A DNA stretch of 64,000 nucleotides, taken from Hetaerina americana (Eukaryota; Arthropoda; Insecta; Odonata; Calopterygidae). Shown here piece by piece: positions 1-9,830 of this stretch; the first letter of the stretch is position 1; every line of letters starts with the position of its first letter. The notes beneath the pieces are model-generated. The model made no database searches. It worked only from the letters and a program-made list of their open reading frames with translations, and was not told the DNA's origin. Position numbers and translations under genes: made by a program. The stretch lies in the NCBI GenBank assembly GCA_022747635.1, contig JAKTNV010000009.1:30631622-30695621 (forward strand). Reading direction: 5' to 3'.

Positions 1-284
1 AAATGCTAGCTAAAGAACTTAATTTAATTCAGATCCATTTCCTGATTCCATTTCTTACTATGTCGATGACATATTTAAAGATAACAGACAACGTAATAGT
101 GTTGTTTTGGTAATGAAATTGACGAAATTTCTTGAAGAACATTCATTATCGCAGGTTCTATTTAGTGCAGTGCATGCTGTGGCGTTTTGAGGTATTCCGT
201 GTATGGCTTCAAACCTAAAAAAATGGCAGATAGCCTTATTATCGAATTCTATGGTCTCGGGCTCAACTTTGTGGAGGTTCATGT

Positions 285-425
285 TCGTTTAAATGAATAT
301 ACTTTGTAACTTCCACACTTTTTATTCGTACTACTAAACGAATACTAAAACTAGTACTAAAAACGAGTACTTACTAGTACGAATAAAAATTGTGTGGAAG
401 TTACAAATTATATTCATTTAAACGA
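285..425. repeat. Foldback MITE-like palindrome
   Basis: The left arm (about 285-333) begins TCGTTTAAATGAATATA and is the near-perfect reverse complement of the right arm (about 376-425), with one substitution and a one-base length difference. The 40-odd bases between them are also rich in CTAGTACT/AGTACT palindromes. No open frame lies inside. This is the shape of a short non-autonomous DNA element or foldback repeat. I cannot recognise the parent family, and no target duplication is obvious. Confidence 0.75.
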
Positions 426-662
426 GCCTTATTATCCTTTTCAGTGGTGAATTTTTCTCCATGAATAAATTATTTAACTTTTGCTGCTTAAAAAGAGGGG
501 CCCTTAACATAATAGGTTATGATTTTCAGATGATTTAGCAGTAGGAATAAGCTGACCTGAAATTAAACTAATATTTGGGGAGCTGTAGGTAAGTGTTGAT
601 AATGCAACAATGAATGTCGTTTCTTGGAGACAATTTAACGTTTATTTGAAGGCCGAAATTAG

Positions 663-860
663 GACAACTCCCTCAATCGGTCGATGTACTCAGAATTCTT
701 CCAACGATGCAGATCCAGCGTTGAAAAATGCCTAACTTCCATATCGTCAACGGAAACGCGACAGCCATACGCACCTGCTAACCAAGAAATTATTGATGAC
801 TGTTCAGCCATAAAAATTGGAAAAAGGCAAGATGCGGTTGACATTGCGGGCGTCGAAGAG
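663..860 (+). CDS. Weak candidate internal exon, function unknown
   Basis: An open stretch of 66 codons begins after an AAATTAG acceptor-like site and ends at GAAGAG followed by GTAGGCATA, a reasonable 5' splice donor. The length is a multiple of three. The peptide starts DNSLNRSMYSEFFQRC, ends AVDIAGVEE and is hydrophilic with no domain I recognise. Base composition is less AT-rich than the flanks. The opposite strand is also open here, so coding potential is ambiguous and this may be chance. No neighbouring exon was found. Confidence 0.18.
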
Positions 861-2230
861 GTAGGCATACGTATATATATACGGTTACGGCGATAAAACT
901 GCTGACTTTGTCTGCACTATGTGATATATCTGTCACATTTTAGTACTTGTATGTTTCTCAAAATAAAATTTGCCTACACTTTTGCAATTATTACCAGTAA
1001 ATTCACATCAAACTGGGAAAGATTAATATTTCCATTGATGTTACCTTACTTTGATCATCTTAACCTTATTTTCTATGGTATCCGTAAAAAATTCACAAAC
1101 TACATGGATTAATTTTTTTCAACTGGTGATGCAAGTAACATGAATGAAGTTTGGTTTGGTGGTACGCAGAATGGAAGTTAGGAAAGATCTCAAGATTGCG
1201 TAAAGGATTAATTTTCTGATCAAGGCGCTTTGTCATTAGTTTTGACGGTTTTGAAAAAGAAGAGTCAATTGAAATTTCTTTGTGGTTCTGGAAAGAAATT
1301 ATCTTTTAAAAAATTCCCATTACTGATTTTTGGTTCAAAGCGTTAGCAGACTATCCCGAGATCATTAAAGGCTATCAAATTGTTGCTACACTTGGTAGCG
1401 ACAAATTCGTGTAAGGGTTTTGTGTGCTTGTTATAGTCGAAAAGTAAACACTGTTACGAATTATTTCGAGGCGGACTTGACGATAAACTGTGTGAAACTC
1501 CACCTGATGTGAGTGCTAGTTTCAAAGATGCTAACTCAATCATTCCATTAGTTATAAATTTTGTAATTCATCCATTTCAACAGTTTATAGTTACGCTACA
1601 ATGTAAGAATATCACATACACGATTAAATAGTTTTCCATTTGAATAATTCTGTACTTTCTAACCTTTCCACGATATAATTCGTAATTTTAGTTATTTGCG
1701 ATACTTGAAATTATTAGGGAAAGGGAAGGGGTACTTCATGGTTGGCATAGCTAGCTAATTAAGTAGATTAGTTTTGGATCTGAGAAAGGATGCGCCTGTG
1801 TCTCAGTAGTTACTTTACTTAGGCTGATTGAAACCAAGCAATAGAAGGAAGGACTAATCCAAACCTTTTCTTTTCCCTCTGTTTTCCGATGGAATTCTTA
1901 ATCACTTATCTCAAGTGTTATACGAGATAATAGACAAAGTAAATAAATAGGCAAGCCCCCAGAAACCTATGCCCCAAATGTAACCTTTGTCTGTTTTTTC
2001 ATTGCCTACAAGTAATGTCTGGAACTATCCCTTATAGATAATCCTGTTTTAAAATAGTCTCATACAATGCGTACAATTCCCTAAGGGTGTAATTGATTTT
2101 ATACTATTTGGTTCACCTGAACTTTCATTCTGTTTTTGACAAAAAACATTTTGGTACTTATATTTGCTCAATCCCTCCCATGGACTACAAAATTGACGTA
2201 TCTGAAGGGTATGTGTATTCTGATGGCATT
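861..2230. other. AT-rich stretch with no recognisable gene
   Basis: Both strands were read. There are frequent stops, no recognisable domain, no tRNA-like box pair and no long repeat. It looks like neutral single-copy DNA or very old repeats. Confidence 0.5.
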
Positions 2231-2264
2231 CCTAAGCTGTGCTGATGGGAGCAATGCTATTTGC

Positions 2265-2319
2265 AGCTGATAGGGTCACCCAGATAGGTCGAAGCTGATA
2301 GGGCAGCCAGATAGGTCGA
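2265..2319 (+). repeat. Two-copy tandem repeat, 28 and 27 bp
   Basis: Units AGCTGATAGGG(T)CACCCAGATAGGTCGA at 2265-2292 and 2293-2319 differ by one substitution and one indel. It lies at the upstream edge of the LINE fragment that follows. Confidence 0.7.
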
Positions 2320-2479
2320 AGGATAGGAGACAGACGAAAGGTAGTCCGAGCAGCGTCTGTTTCTCAATGAGGTAGGTGGCTGCAAAGGTATCGGATCCCA
2401 GTGGGACGGTCAGTTGAGTGATGATGTCACCATAAAAGCACTATTGATAAAGGCACCTGGAAGCCCACGAAACAGTGAT

Positions 2480-3250
2480 GGACATTTCTGGGTATGAGTC
2501 CAGACGACTACGAGGTGCGGCCCTCTGAGCCGTATGTCGTGCCTGACAGCAGCTTCCGCGGTCGACATCTCACGAAATCCTTACAAAACGAATCGATAGC
2601 ATCATCACGGAAGACATAAGAGAGGACCGCATCAGTTAGAATAATTACGGAAGTTCCTGGAAGGAAGAATTTGATAGTGATGGGGGATCGGAACGCGATG
2701 GTAGGCGAAGGAAGATATGATATACGTATATGATAAAGGTGGGGGACAACGGTTTCGGAACAAGGAATGACCGCGGGGAGAAAGTAATTAATTTCTGCAG
2801 AACACAGCAGTTAATCACCCCCAATACTTGGTTTAAACAATACAAAAGGCTTAGGTATACATGGTAAATGCCAGGTGATTCAGAAAGGTTTCAGTCTGAT
2901 TATATTATGGTTAGGCTCAGATTTAGGAACTGCGTGATCAATTCGCTCATTTTCCCCGGAGTGGATGCGGACTCGGATCACAATTTTGTGCTGATGAAAG
3001 GTGACATCATATTTAAGAGGGTAGGGTAAAACAGGGAAGACAGATGAGAAAATGGAATATAGAAGCTATTCCGAAATGTTAAGAAAGGAATATCAGCAGG
3101 CTGTAGAGAAAATTATGAGTGTGGAAACGGATATGTATACATTAGTAGAAAAATTGAAACTAGGAAAAAATACCGTAATCCACCAACGAGACTGAAGGTA
3201 CAGCAGATAGGAAAAGGACAAGAAAAACATCAATTACTGACGAGATGATT
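2480..3250 (+). pseudogene. LINE family A: leader plus C-terminal half of EEP endonuclease
   Basis: In intact elements this endonuclease nicks target DNA to prime reverse transcription. Here about 2650-3010 reads, in shifting frames, through GDRNAMVGEG, FGTRNDRGEKVINFC, TPNTWFKQYKRLRYTW, SDYIMVRLRFRNCV and GVDADSDHNFVLMK. These are the second-half motifs of the exonuclease-endonuclease-phosphatase fold, including the GDxN and SDHN signatures (known annotation relative: craniofacial development protein 2-like). The linker about 3050-3230 (RKEYQQAVEKIMSV) also matches the copy at 25.9 kb. About 2487-2600 is shared with 25036-25150 (GGCCCTCTGAGCCGT) and is probably a leader or 5' UTR. The first half of the endonuclease is missing. 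There are in-frame stops and indels, so the copy is dead. The RT part probably resumes at 4441. Confidence 0.85.
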
Positions 3251-3281
3251 TAGAAGATTGTTAGAAGTTAGATTTAGAAGT

Positions 3282-3471
3282 TGGCTCTCGTCCCCACCGC
3301 TGTATATTATTCTATACTTATCACTCCAGTAATCCCCGCTATCTTTCCATCTCACCTCGCATAGACCTAAAATATCTATATTTCCCCTTTCCATCTCTCG
3401 CTTAACATTCTCCAATTTCCCTGTCCTCATCATTGTCCTAACATTCCACGTTCCTATTCTAACTAATTTGG
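3282..3471 (-). pseudogene. LINE family A: N-terminal endonuclease fragment, inverted
   Basis: Read on the minus strand from about 3471, the frame gives TKLVRIGTWNVRTMMRTGKL followed by ENVKREMERGNIDILGLCEV and RWKDSGDYWSDKYRIIYSGG. This is the amino end of the EEP endonuclease, with the GTWNVRT strand and the EVRW (catalytic Glu) motif. It is the part missing from the plus-strand fragment next to it but lies in the opposite orientation. It therefore comes from a separate insertion or an inversion. The frame is open for this length, then diverges after GGDESQ. The upstream edge abuts the (TA)n tract and palindrome. Confidence 0.88.
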
Positions 3472-3512
3472 TTTTCTTCTCCTGCGTCTTCTGTCCTGCT
3501 GCTGCTGGTTTT

Positions 3513-3515
<3 letters not shown>

Positions 3516-3593
<78 letters not shown>
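3516..3593. repeat. (TA)n microsatellite, about 78 bp
   Basis: An uninterrupted TA dinucleotide run. It forms the left outer boundary of the large palindrome region. A matching run bounds the right side. Confidence 0.95.
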
Positions 3594-3596
<3 letters not shown>

Positions 3597-3742
3597 TCAA
3601 ACACGAAATCCCGCCAAACGGCGAATAAATACTCATATATACAGAAACAGATATAAGGAAAAGGGATAGGAACACATATAAAGGACGAACACAATAGAGG
3701 TGGGGAAGGCGGAATCGAACGGATCACAAGAGTAAAAATATA

Positions 3743-3817
3743 TCCTCAACCGGGACTCGAACACCGGATCTTTCCACTTGCCGGGCGGATGCTCTTAACC
3801 ACTTGAGCTATCGAGGA
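3743..3817 (-). repeat. tRNA-like region, left palindrome arm
   Basis: Exact inverted counterpart of 4191-4265; see that entry for the fold. It is part of a repeat, not a stand-alone tRNA gene. Confidence 0.8.
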
Positions 3818-4190
3818 TAGTCAATTTACCCTGAGATCCGTGGGTCTAATATGTCGCCAAGCGCCCCGATTCTTTCAGCCAAGAGATGGCGTCAGGGGGC
3901 AGTTTCACCCATATATGAGTATTTATTCGCCGTTTGGCGGGATTTCGTGTTTGAATGTGTATTTGGCCAATGTGGCTCATCTCTTTCTTCTGGCTATGCG
4001 TGCCACGAAACGCACTGTTCCTTTCCTGTATGATGTTGTATGAATTCTAACCCACTGTCCTTTCCTTTCCTTGTGTATTGTCTATTTCTCCTTTGGTGGG
4101 TGAAACTGCCCCCTGACGCCATCTCTTGGCTGAAAGAATCGGGGCGCTTGGCGACATATTAGACCCACGGATCTCAGGGTAAATTGACTA

Positions 4191-4265
4191 TCCTCGATAG
4201 CTCAAGTGGTTAAGAGCATCCGCCCGGCAAGTGGAAAGATCCGGTGTTCGAGTCCCGGTTGAGGA
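4191..4265 (+). repeat. tRNA-like region, right palindrome arm
   Basis: The 75 nt fold as a tRNA-like cloverleaf. The acceptor TCCTCGA pairs fully with TTGAGGA (one G-U). The D stem is GCTC/GAGC around AAGTGGTTAA. The anticodon stem is TCCGC/GTGGA with loop CCGGCAA. The T arm contains TTCGAGT, but its stem is interrupted by one extra base (CCGGTG where CCGGG is expected). Base 33 is C rather than the near-universal T. Box A (TAGCTCAAGTGG) and box B (GTGTTCGAGTCC) are visible. These defects and the repeat context argue for a Pol III SINE head, not a working tRNA. Confidence 0.82.
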
Positions 4266-4374
4266 TATATTTTTACTCTTGTGATCCGTTCGATTCCGCC
4301 TTCCCCACCTCTATTGTGTTCGTCCTTTATATGTGTTCCTATCCCTTTTCCTTATATCTGTTTCTGTATATATG

Positions 4375-4375
4375 A

Positions 4376-4437
<62 letters not shown>
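4375..4437. repeat. (TA)n microsatellite, about 60 bp
   Basis: An uninterrupted TA run that starts exactly where the right palindrome arm ends and stops where LINE reverse transcriptase sequence resumes. Confidence 0.93.
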
Positions 4438-4440
<3 letters not shown>

Positions 4441-5346
4441 ACAAGGTTGGACATATTAGGAGAATATGGCGTAGATGAGGGTACCTTAGATGACCAGATA
4501 TTCTTGTTAACTAGATAGAAAAGCTATCAAAGTAATTGAAGTCAAATAAGGTTGTGGGGGTTGATAACATTCCCGCGGAACTACTCCATAATTCCGGAAA
4601 ATGTATGAAGAAGCACCTCATGCAGCTGAAGTGGTTCTCAGGGTCATTAATAGAAGGATGGTGATGGAGATGAGGGTAAGGGATTACTTAGGGCGGGAGT
4701 GGCAAACCTATGGCACGCCTACCCAAAGTGGTACGCAGAGCGATTATATTGGCTCCCAGAGCTGGGGGGGTGCTACGGGAAATGCCGCAGTGATCACTCG
4801 GCGGGTTGGCACGCGAGTCAAGAGTACACACTCATTACGTACATACGAGTATACGTTGGAATTCAATAGCCAAAAGGTTCACCATCCCTGACTTAAGGGA
4901 GGATCAGTTTGGGTTCACAAAATTTGGGGGCACGATGAAAGCAGTAATGGGGTCACTAATTGAGAGGAATAAAAATTACAGTCAGGATGTGTTTTTCTGT
5001 TTCATAAATTTCGAAAAGGCGTTTGATTGAGTGAATAGGGTAGAAGTGCAGAGTGCATTCAGAAAATAGGAGTATATAGGAGGGATAGGATATTTATCTG
5101 CAACGTGAACATGTCTCAAACAGCTCAGGTTCAAATGGCGGATGGAGAGGTCGAATGGGCAGCGTTAGGAAGAGGATTAAGGCAGGGTTGTCCATTACCA
5201 CCTTTACTGTTCAATGTATGTATGGAGGAAATGGTTAAAGAGGCATGGGAAGAACTGGTGGTAGGAATGAAAGTCGGAGAGGAATTCGTAAAATCAGTTA
5301 GGTTTGCTGATGATCAAGCTTAGGTTTGTCAAGTCAGGGGGTTGCC
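4441..5346 (+). pseudogene. LINE family A reverse transcriptase fragment
   Basis: Reverse transcriptase of a non-LTR element, which would copy its RNA at a nicked target. Visible in order: VVGVDNIPAELLHNSGKCMK (about 4550-4610), LRVINRRM (about 4635), then after the MITE REDQFGFTKFGGT, VFFCFINFEKAFD (catalytic motif A Asp), GRGLRQGCPLPPLLFNVCME (motif B) and VRFADDQA (motif C, with FADD in place of YADD). It stops soon after motif C, so thumb and C-terminal parts are absent. Several stops and frameshifts show it is dead. It has the same strand and family as the endonuclease half at 2480-3250. The 1.2 kb between them looks inserted. Confidence 0.9.
4694..4890. mobile_element. hAT-like MITE nested in the LINE
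   Basis: This 197-bp block interrupts the reverse transcriptase between RVRDYL and REDQFGF. Its ends are imperfect inverted repeats (CGGGAGTGGCAAACC left; CAGGGATGGTGAACC reading inward from the right). It is flanked by 8-bp direct repeats, ACTTAGGG (4686-4693) and ACTTAAGG (4891-4898), one mismatch apart. An 8-bp duplication with CAGGG-type ends is the hallmark of hAT transposition. There is no transposase frame inside, so it is non-autonomous. Removing the block and one duplication restores the expected LINE reading across the site. Confidence 0.82.
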
Positions 5347-5967
5347 AGCATTGCTGAGTTCATAGGAAATTCAATACTGGCTGGTTTTTCTAGGTTCGAT
5401 TTAGATGAATATGTAAAATCATTTGTTGGAAGATTTTTTGTTTTCACGAGTTGTACAATTTAAATTTTCCATATCAGGAATGAGTTTCAACATGCGATGC
5501 ATTTCAAATTGTGTGTAAATAACGAAACTTTAAATTTAGTGCTAGAATTTAGGACACGAAATTTCGGCCAGTATAAAAATACAGGGCCTTTCCAATTGTC
5601 GAGCTCAGTTTCCTGTGCGTTGAACAATAATGTTCAACCGAATGTACAAACCGAATGCTTTAATTATTATAAAGTGATTCATCATTGTGGGAGTTGTGCT
5701 TTCAATTACACTGTTAATAATAGCGTTTCACTTTGTTGATCTACCTCTGGGAGCTATTGTTGAAGTAAGAGTTAATGATGGAAAACTTTTCGTGGGGAAT
5801 ATTGTCATTTATATGTATAATGCGTTGATCGTCTAAAAGGTATAGTATTATGTATATGGTGAAATATAATGATAAAGGCTTATCTTATAGAAATGAAATG
5901 TAAAAAATATGCTTTAATAGCTTTGTTATTACAGCTAGTATTTTCCGGAGAGGTTGCTGTAGGATAA
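5347..5967. other. Unassigned AT-rich DNA
   Basis: No domain is recognised. An 80-codon plus-strand frame at 5497-5739 (six cysteines, ATG start) has no partner exon or recognisable motif and is probably chance. Confidence 0.4.
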
Positions 5968-6353
5968 GGATTTCGTGTTTGAATGTGCATTAGGCCATTG
6001 TGGCTCGTCTCTTCTTCTGGCTATGCGTGCCACGAAACGCACTGTTCTTATCCTTTATGATGTTGTAAGATTCCTTTACTACTCTATCCTTGCCTCTGTG
6101 TGTCTTGTCTGTTTCTCCTTTGGTGGGTGAAACTGCTCCCTAACGCCATCTCTTGGCCAAAGAATCGGGGCACTTGGTTGCATAAAGCATCATAGATCTC
6201 AGTGAAAATGCGTTTCCTGGATAGCTCAAGTGGTTTAGAGCCTCCGTCCGGCAAGTGGAAAGATCCGGAGTTCAAGTCCCGCTCTAGGAAATATTTTTAC
6301 ATTCGTGATCTGCCTGATTCTGCCTTCCCCACCTCGACTGTGTTAATCCTTTT
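5968..6353 (+). repeat. Third, diverged copy of the tRNA-bearing repeat
   Basis: It aligns end to end with about 3941-4326: GGATTTCGTGTTTGAATGTG at the start, GCTATGCGTGCCACGAAACG, then CTTTGGTGGGTGAAACTGC, the tRNA-like block and the CTTCCCCACCTC tail. It is clearly diverged (I judge about 80 percent, not computed). It starts 30 bp inside and ends about 50 bp short of the 457-bp unit seen in the palindrome. These may be the true insertion ends of the element. The tRNA-like block is internal, with about 245 bp before it, unusual for a SINE. Confidence 0.85.
6215..6289 (+). repeat. tRNA-like region, third copy
   Basis: The same 75-nt layout as 4191-4265. The acceptor arms are TCCTGGA and TCTAGGA, which still pair in all seven positions although both strands differ from the other copy (C-G became G-U, G-U became G-C). 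The anticodon loop CCGGCAA is conserved and the extra base in the T stem is kept (A instead of T). Confidence 0.75.
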
Positions 6354-7245
6354 ATGCTTATTAAAAGCTTAAATGCTTATTTTCTATTTTAGCCGCATTA
6401 ACTATATAGCAGGTATGTGACTGAGAGATGATTTACAGTTAATTCTTCAGGACAATTACATACTTCACTGATAAATGAACTATTCCTCTTTTAAAATAAA
6501 ATTTCTTAGGGATTTACGTTGGACTTTGACTCCCCGTAGGTTAAGGAACACTGCTCTGTCCCTTTATATAAGTTTGCAAGAATTTTAACGAGATTGGAAA
6601 TTTCCATGCCAGGAACTTCCTGCCGTTGTTGGAAAGGTCTGCAACGAGGAGAATTCTGGGGCTGACGATGAAGACGGAAATTCGGAAGGCGTTCCATCAT
6701 CCGGAACCGGCGTCCCGGTCGAGTTAAAGCAGCCGTCCGGCTTAAGCATTCAGGTCTTTAAGATGGTCTGCGCGCTGAGATCCCTTACCTCCACGGGTCA
6801 CTTCCTCGCGCACTCGTATATGCAGCGGCGCGGTTTAAATTGCTGCACGCACTCGAGAGGCAGGAGGAAGAAAGGGAAGCGAAGGAATAACTCCGGCCAC
6901 AAAAAGCGTTGCTCCTAGCCATACTGAAATGGAGTTCGACGTCACCTGCTAATTACCTAAGTTTTATGGAACCTGACCACTTCTGAGTATTGTATCTACT
7001 GAATGCTAATGCTCGAATAGTGCTGAAAATTTAAAAAAAATTACGAAATCTTAGGTCAATGACTATAAAAATTGCGACGTTAGGGTTGTCTAAACGATGT
7101 CACGTAAATAAATGATAGCTGGACATATATTATTTCTTTGGCATTAAATCGTTTAATTTGACCATGAAATGTATGTGAAACCTTAGCTAGTATTTATTTT
7201 CCACTTAGAAAAGAATTAGTGAATTATTTTGCTGTGGATAATAGA
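6354..7245. other. Unassigned DNA with a GC-richer island at about 6640-6930
   Basis: About 6640-6930 is rich in CpG and G+C relative to its surroundings (CCGGAACCGGCGTCCCGG, GCAGCGGCGCGG), without a sustained open frame or recognisable repeat. It might be a promoter-type or old repeat sequence. The rest is AT-rich and featureless. Confidence 0.35.
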
Positions 7246-7450
7246 TTTGTTGTCTCAGGCGTAACTTTATGGAATTTGCATAACATATTGAAATGGAATA
7301 ATTTTCTTTGTAATTCCGCACACTTTTTTTTTAAATAACACGACCCAGGTTTCGAAGTTGAACGTCATCATCTGATCTCAGATGGGTCGTGTTTTTTTTT
7401 TTTAAGTGTGTGGAATTACCATGTAAATTATTTCATTTCATATCAATATG
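7246..7450. repeat. Palindromic MITE-like repeat, copy 1
   Basis: Inverted arms start at CATATTGAAAT (7284) and end at ATATCAATATG (7450), enclosing ACGACCCAGGTTTCGAAGTT and CATCATC. The same unit occurs at 42688-42905. Both copies share about 38 bp to the left of the palindrome (TTGTTGTCT.AGGCGTAACT), so the mobile unit is longer than the palindrome itself. Confidence 0.8.
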
Positions 7451-7689
7451 AATAATAGATCTTGAAAAAATTCTTTTATGTGCGTCCACCCATATGCTTC
7501 CTTAACTCTCTCTCTTTTAAAATGAAAAGTAGCACAGCAATATAACGTTTAGCCATAACAGCAGAAGATGCGACGGAAGGAATGCCATGTAAGAGCACAT
7601 GAAGTTACCGGAAGAATGTACAAAAGTTTAAAGTTGAATAAAAATGAGAAACCTTTAGGATGAAGGAAATGTGGAGAGATTTTTGTGGC

Positions 7690-9830
7690 AATATGGAGAA
7701 ATGTCAGGCTCAGAGTAATTCTTGAAAAACATGATGCCAAAAACTAAAGGGGTGCCAGTTGGTAGAAAGGTATAGTGTAATACCCAAGAGTCAAGAGATG
7801 AGTTGATATGAGCGCCAGTTCTCAAATCTGAGATTAGTTCTCTGAAATTCTCCAAATCTTCCCTGTCTTCTGATAATTTCGTTACACCCCGATAACTTTT
7901 CTGTTTTAGATTTCCGCTTTCCTCACCTAATGTACTTGTCCCTCCGTCTTCCCTGCTGGACCTTACCTTCCATTTCCCTTCTATTATATTCCTAACAAAT
8001 CCTTTATACCTAAATGTGTGTCCAATCTATCTGGTTTCTCTCCTCTATAGAGTGATCCACAATGTCTTTTTCCATTCGAAATGTATGTATACTTTCACGT
8101 TCTTCACTTTGTCTGTCCATTTAAACTTCAGTATTAATCACCAGCACCATGTTTTAAAGGCTTCAAATTCTCCTTCTCTCTACTTTTCCGATGGCACATG
8201 TCTCTGATTCATGGAATTTCTCATTCCGTACAACCGTTTCAAAGTTTTGCTTTTCTGTCTTTTTTGGGCATATTAGTTCCCTCTTCATTGTGAAAGACTA
8301 ACCTATTAGCGCGAGCTTTTCTTCGCCTGATGTCCGTCGTGCTTCTTGCATCCATGTTAATTTGCTCCTAAGTTAAGTTCAAGGTTCTACTTACTCCAAC
8401 ATCTCTCCTCGTAGAGTAATTTACTCCTAAATTTCTCTTCCGTACCCTTGGATTTTAGTTTTCCTCCTACTGATGCACAGATAATGTTCTCAAAGTAGTT
8501 GGCCCATAGCGGTCAGAGATACTTGCGGGGAATCTCGCTTCTCTGCTATAACAGCGATGCCATATGCGAATCGGGGCATGTTAATTTCTTTCCCTATTTA
8601 CCCTGGCTCCTTTAATGCCTGATTTCTGTGCTTTTTGTTATCTTTTTCAGATATATGCTGAGCAGTGCTGGCGAGGGGTTACACCCATTTAGAACTCTTT
8701 ATCAATTAAGGCTTCTATTTTTCTTCAATTTTTCGTTTCCATTGTTGTCGCTTGGTTTTCTTTAGAGTTGATGGCTTATTCTTATGTCGTTATGAGACAT
8801 CCCAAGTGTTTCCATTTGTTCGAACAAGTATTCCATCCGTAGATGTCGGAGGCCTTCTTTAAGTCCAAGAATGTCACATAAAATGACCTGTTGAAATATA
8901 TAAATTTTACAGCCAGTACTTTTAAGGTTGAGTATAACCTCCCTTGCTCCTCTTTTTTCCTGTACCCGACGACTTGGTTTTACGATAGGTTGTCTTCAGT
9001 CTTTCGTTCTATTCTTTGGCTGATTTTTTTGTCATTATTTTGGACGCGTGTGACACGAGGCTCTGGGCTTCTCGCATTTCTCGGTTTTTGTTCTCCGTGA
9101 TATTTCGATCGTTGCACTCTTCACGAAGTCATCTGGCACACTCGTAGCTATCGTTGATATTCACCAAGAGGATGTCCTTCCCCTTTTCACCGATTGCCTA
9201 AAATAGCATAGTATATTTCGGTATAGTTCCTATGTGTACTCCTTCCATCTGTTTCCTTTCTTCATATTCTATTAGCATCATCCCATTCGAGTCTTCGTAG
9301 TTATTGGATTTGGTGGTTTTTCTCCGAAGTGATTATTCACTGGTGTGTTTGTAGTTTCAATATTTCCTTCCAGCATAATGTTGTAAATTTCTTGGGAGCA
9401 GATTTCAATCCTCTCTTCCTTGGCTTCTCCGAACTCCCTTATTCCTCGAGTTCGTGACTTCTTACAAGTACAGGGCTTTCACAGTTTCGCTTCTTGGATT
9501 CTCGTGTTGTCTCCTTTCTTCCATATCTTAACATTCGCCGTTATGCATGGCCGTCTATCTTCCGCTGCATTACTTGCGGATCGCTCTTCTGCTATCTCTG
9601 TAATTGTTTCTCATTCCGTTTTTTTTCTGTGCTACTCTCCTTTTCTTTATGCAGTTTCCCATAGATGGCCTCGGTGAACCTTTCCTTTGCCTGCTTTTCC
9701 TCCTGGGTCCATCTTAATTCCCATGTTGCTTTCTTCTCCATTCCATCTTTAATATCGTACTTGTATGATGGCCACTTCTGCCATCTTTTCATCTTTTTCT
9801 GAGTTATGTATCCTTAATTCCAGAAGTCGT
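7690..9830 (-). pseudogene. LINE family B, degenerate RT to C-terminus
   Basis: Reading the minus strand from about 9800 there is the pre-RT linker (WELRWTQEEKQAKERFTEAI) and the palm entry (near 9100-9180: GEKGKDILLVN, NREMREAQSLVSHASKIM). At about 8230-7940 is the C-terminal region (SETCAIGKVERRRI, then frame-shifted EGKWKVRSSREDGG). These match, motif by motif, the layout of EEP-type LINE polyproteins of the second family in this window (compare 49445-50510). Frames change many times and stops are common, so this is an old dead copy. The catalytic FADD region is not readable here. Confidence 0.7.

Larger units (their letters stand above)
3592..4379. repeat. Large palindrome: two inverted 282-bp copies of a tRNA-bearing repeat
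   Basis: Positions 3629-3910 are the reverse complement of 4098-4379, equal in length and with no difference that I could find by eye. The spacer is 187 bp. The first part of the spacer (3911-3959) is in turn the reverse complement of 3592-3640. The plus-strand unit runs from about 3911 to 4367, and its first bases (ATATATGAGTAT) recur at 4368. The left arm reads across that junction, so it must derive from a head-to-tail dimer or array with a unit of about 457 bp. A diverged third copy lies at 5968-6353. Both ends are (TA)n. Confidence 0.92.

Noticed and set aside
3463..3727. Frames encoding long Tyr-Ile repeats
   Set aside because: They are translations of the (TA)n tract and not proteins.
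4191..4265. A functional tRNA gene
   Set aside because: An extra base in the T stem, C at position 33 and an exact inverted duplicate within a repeat argue for a tRNA-derived repeat.
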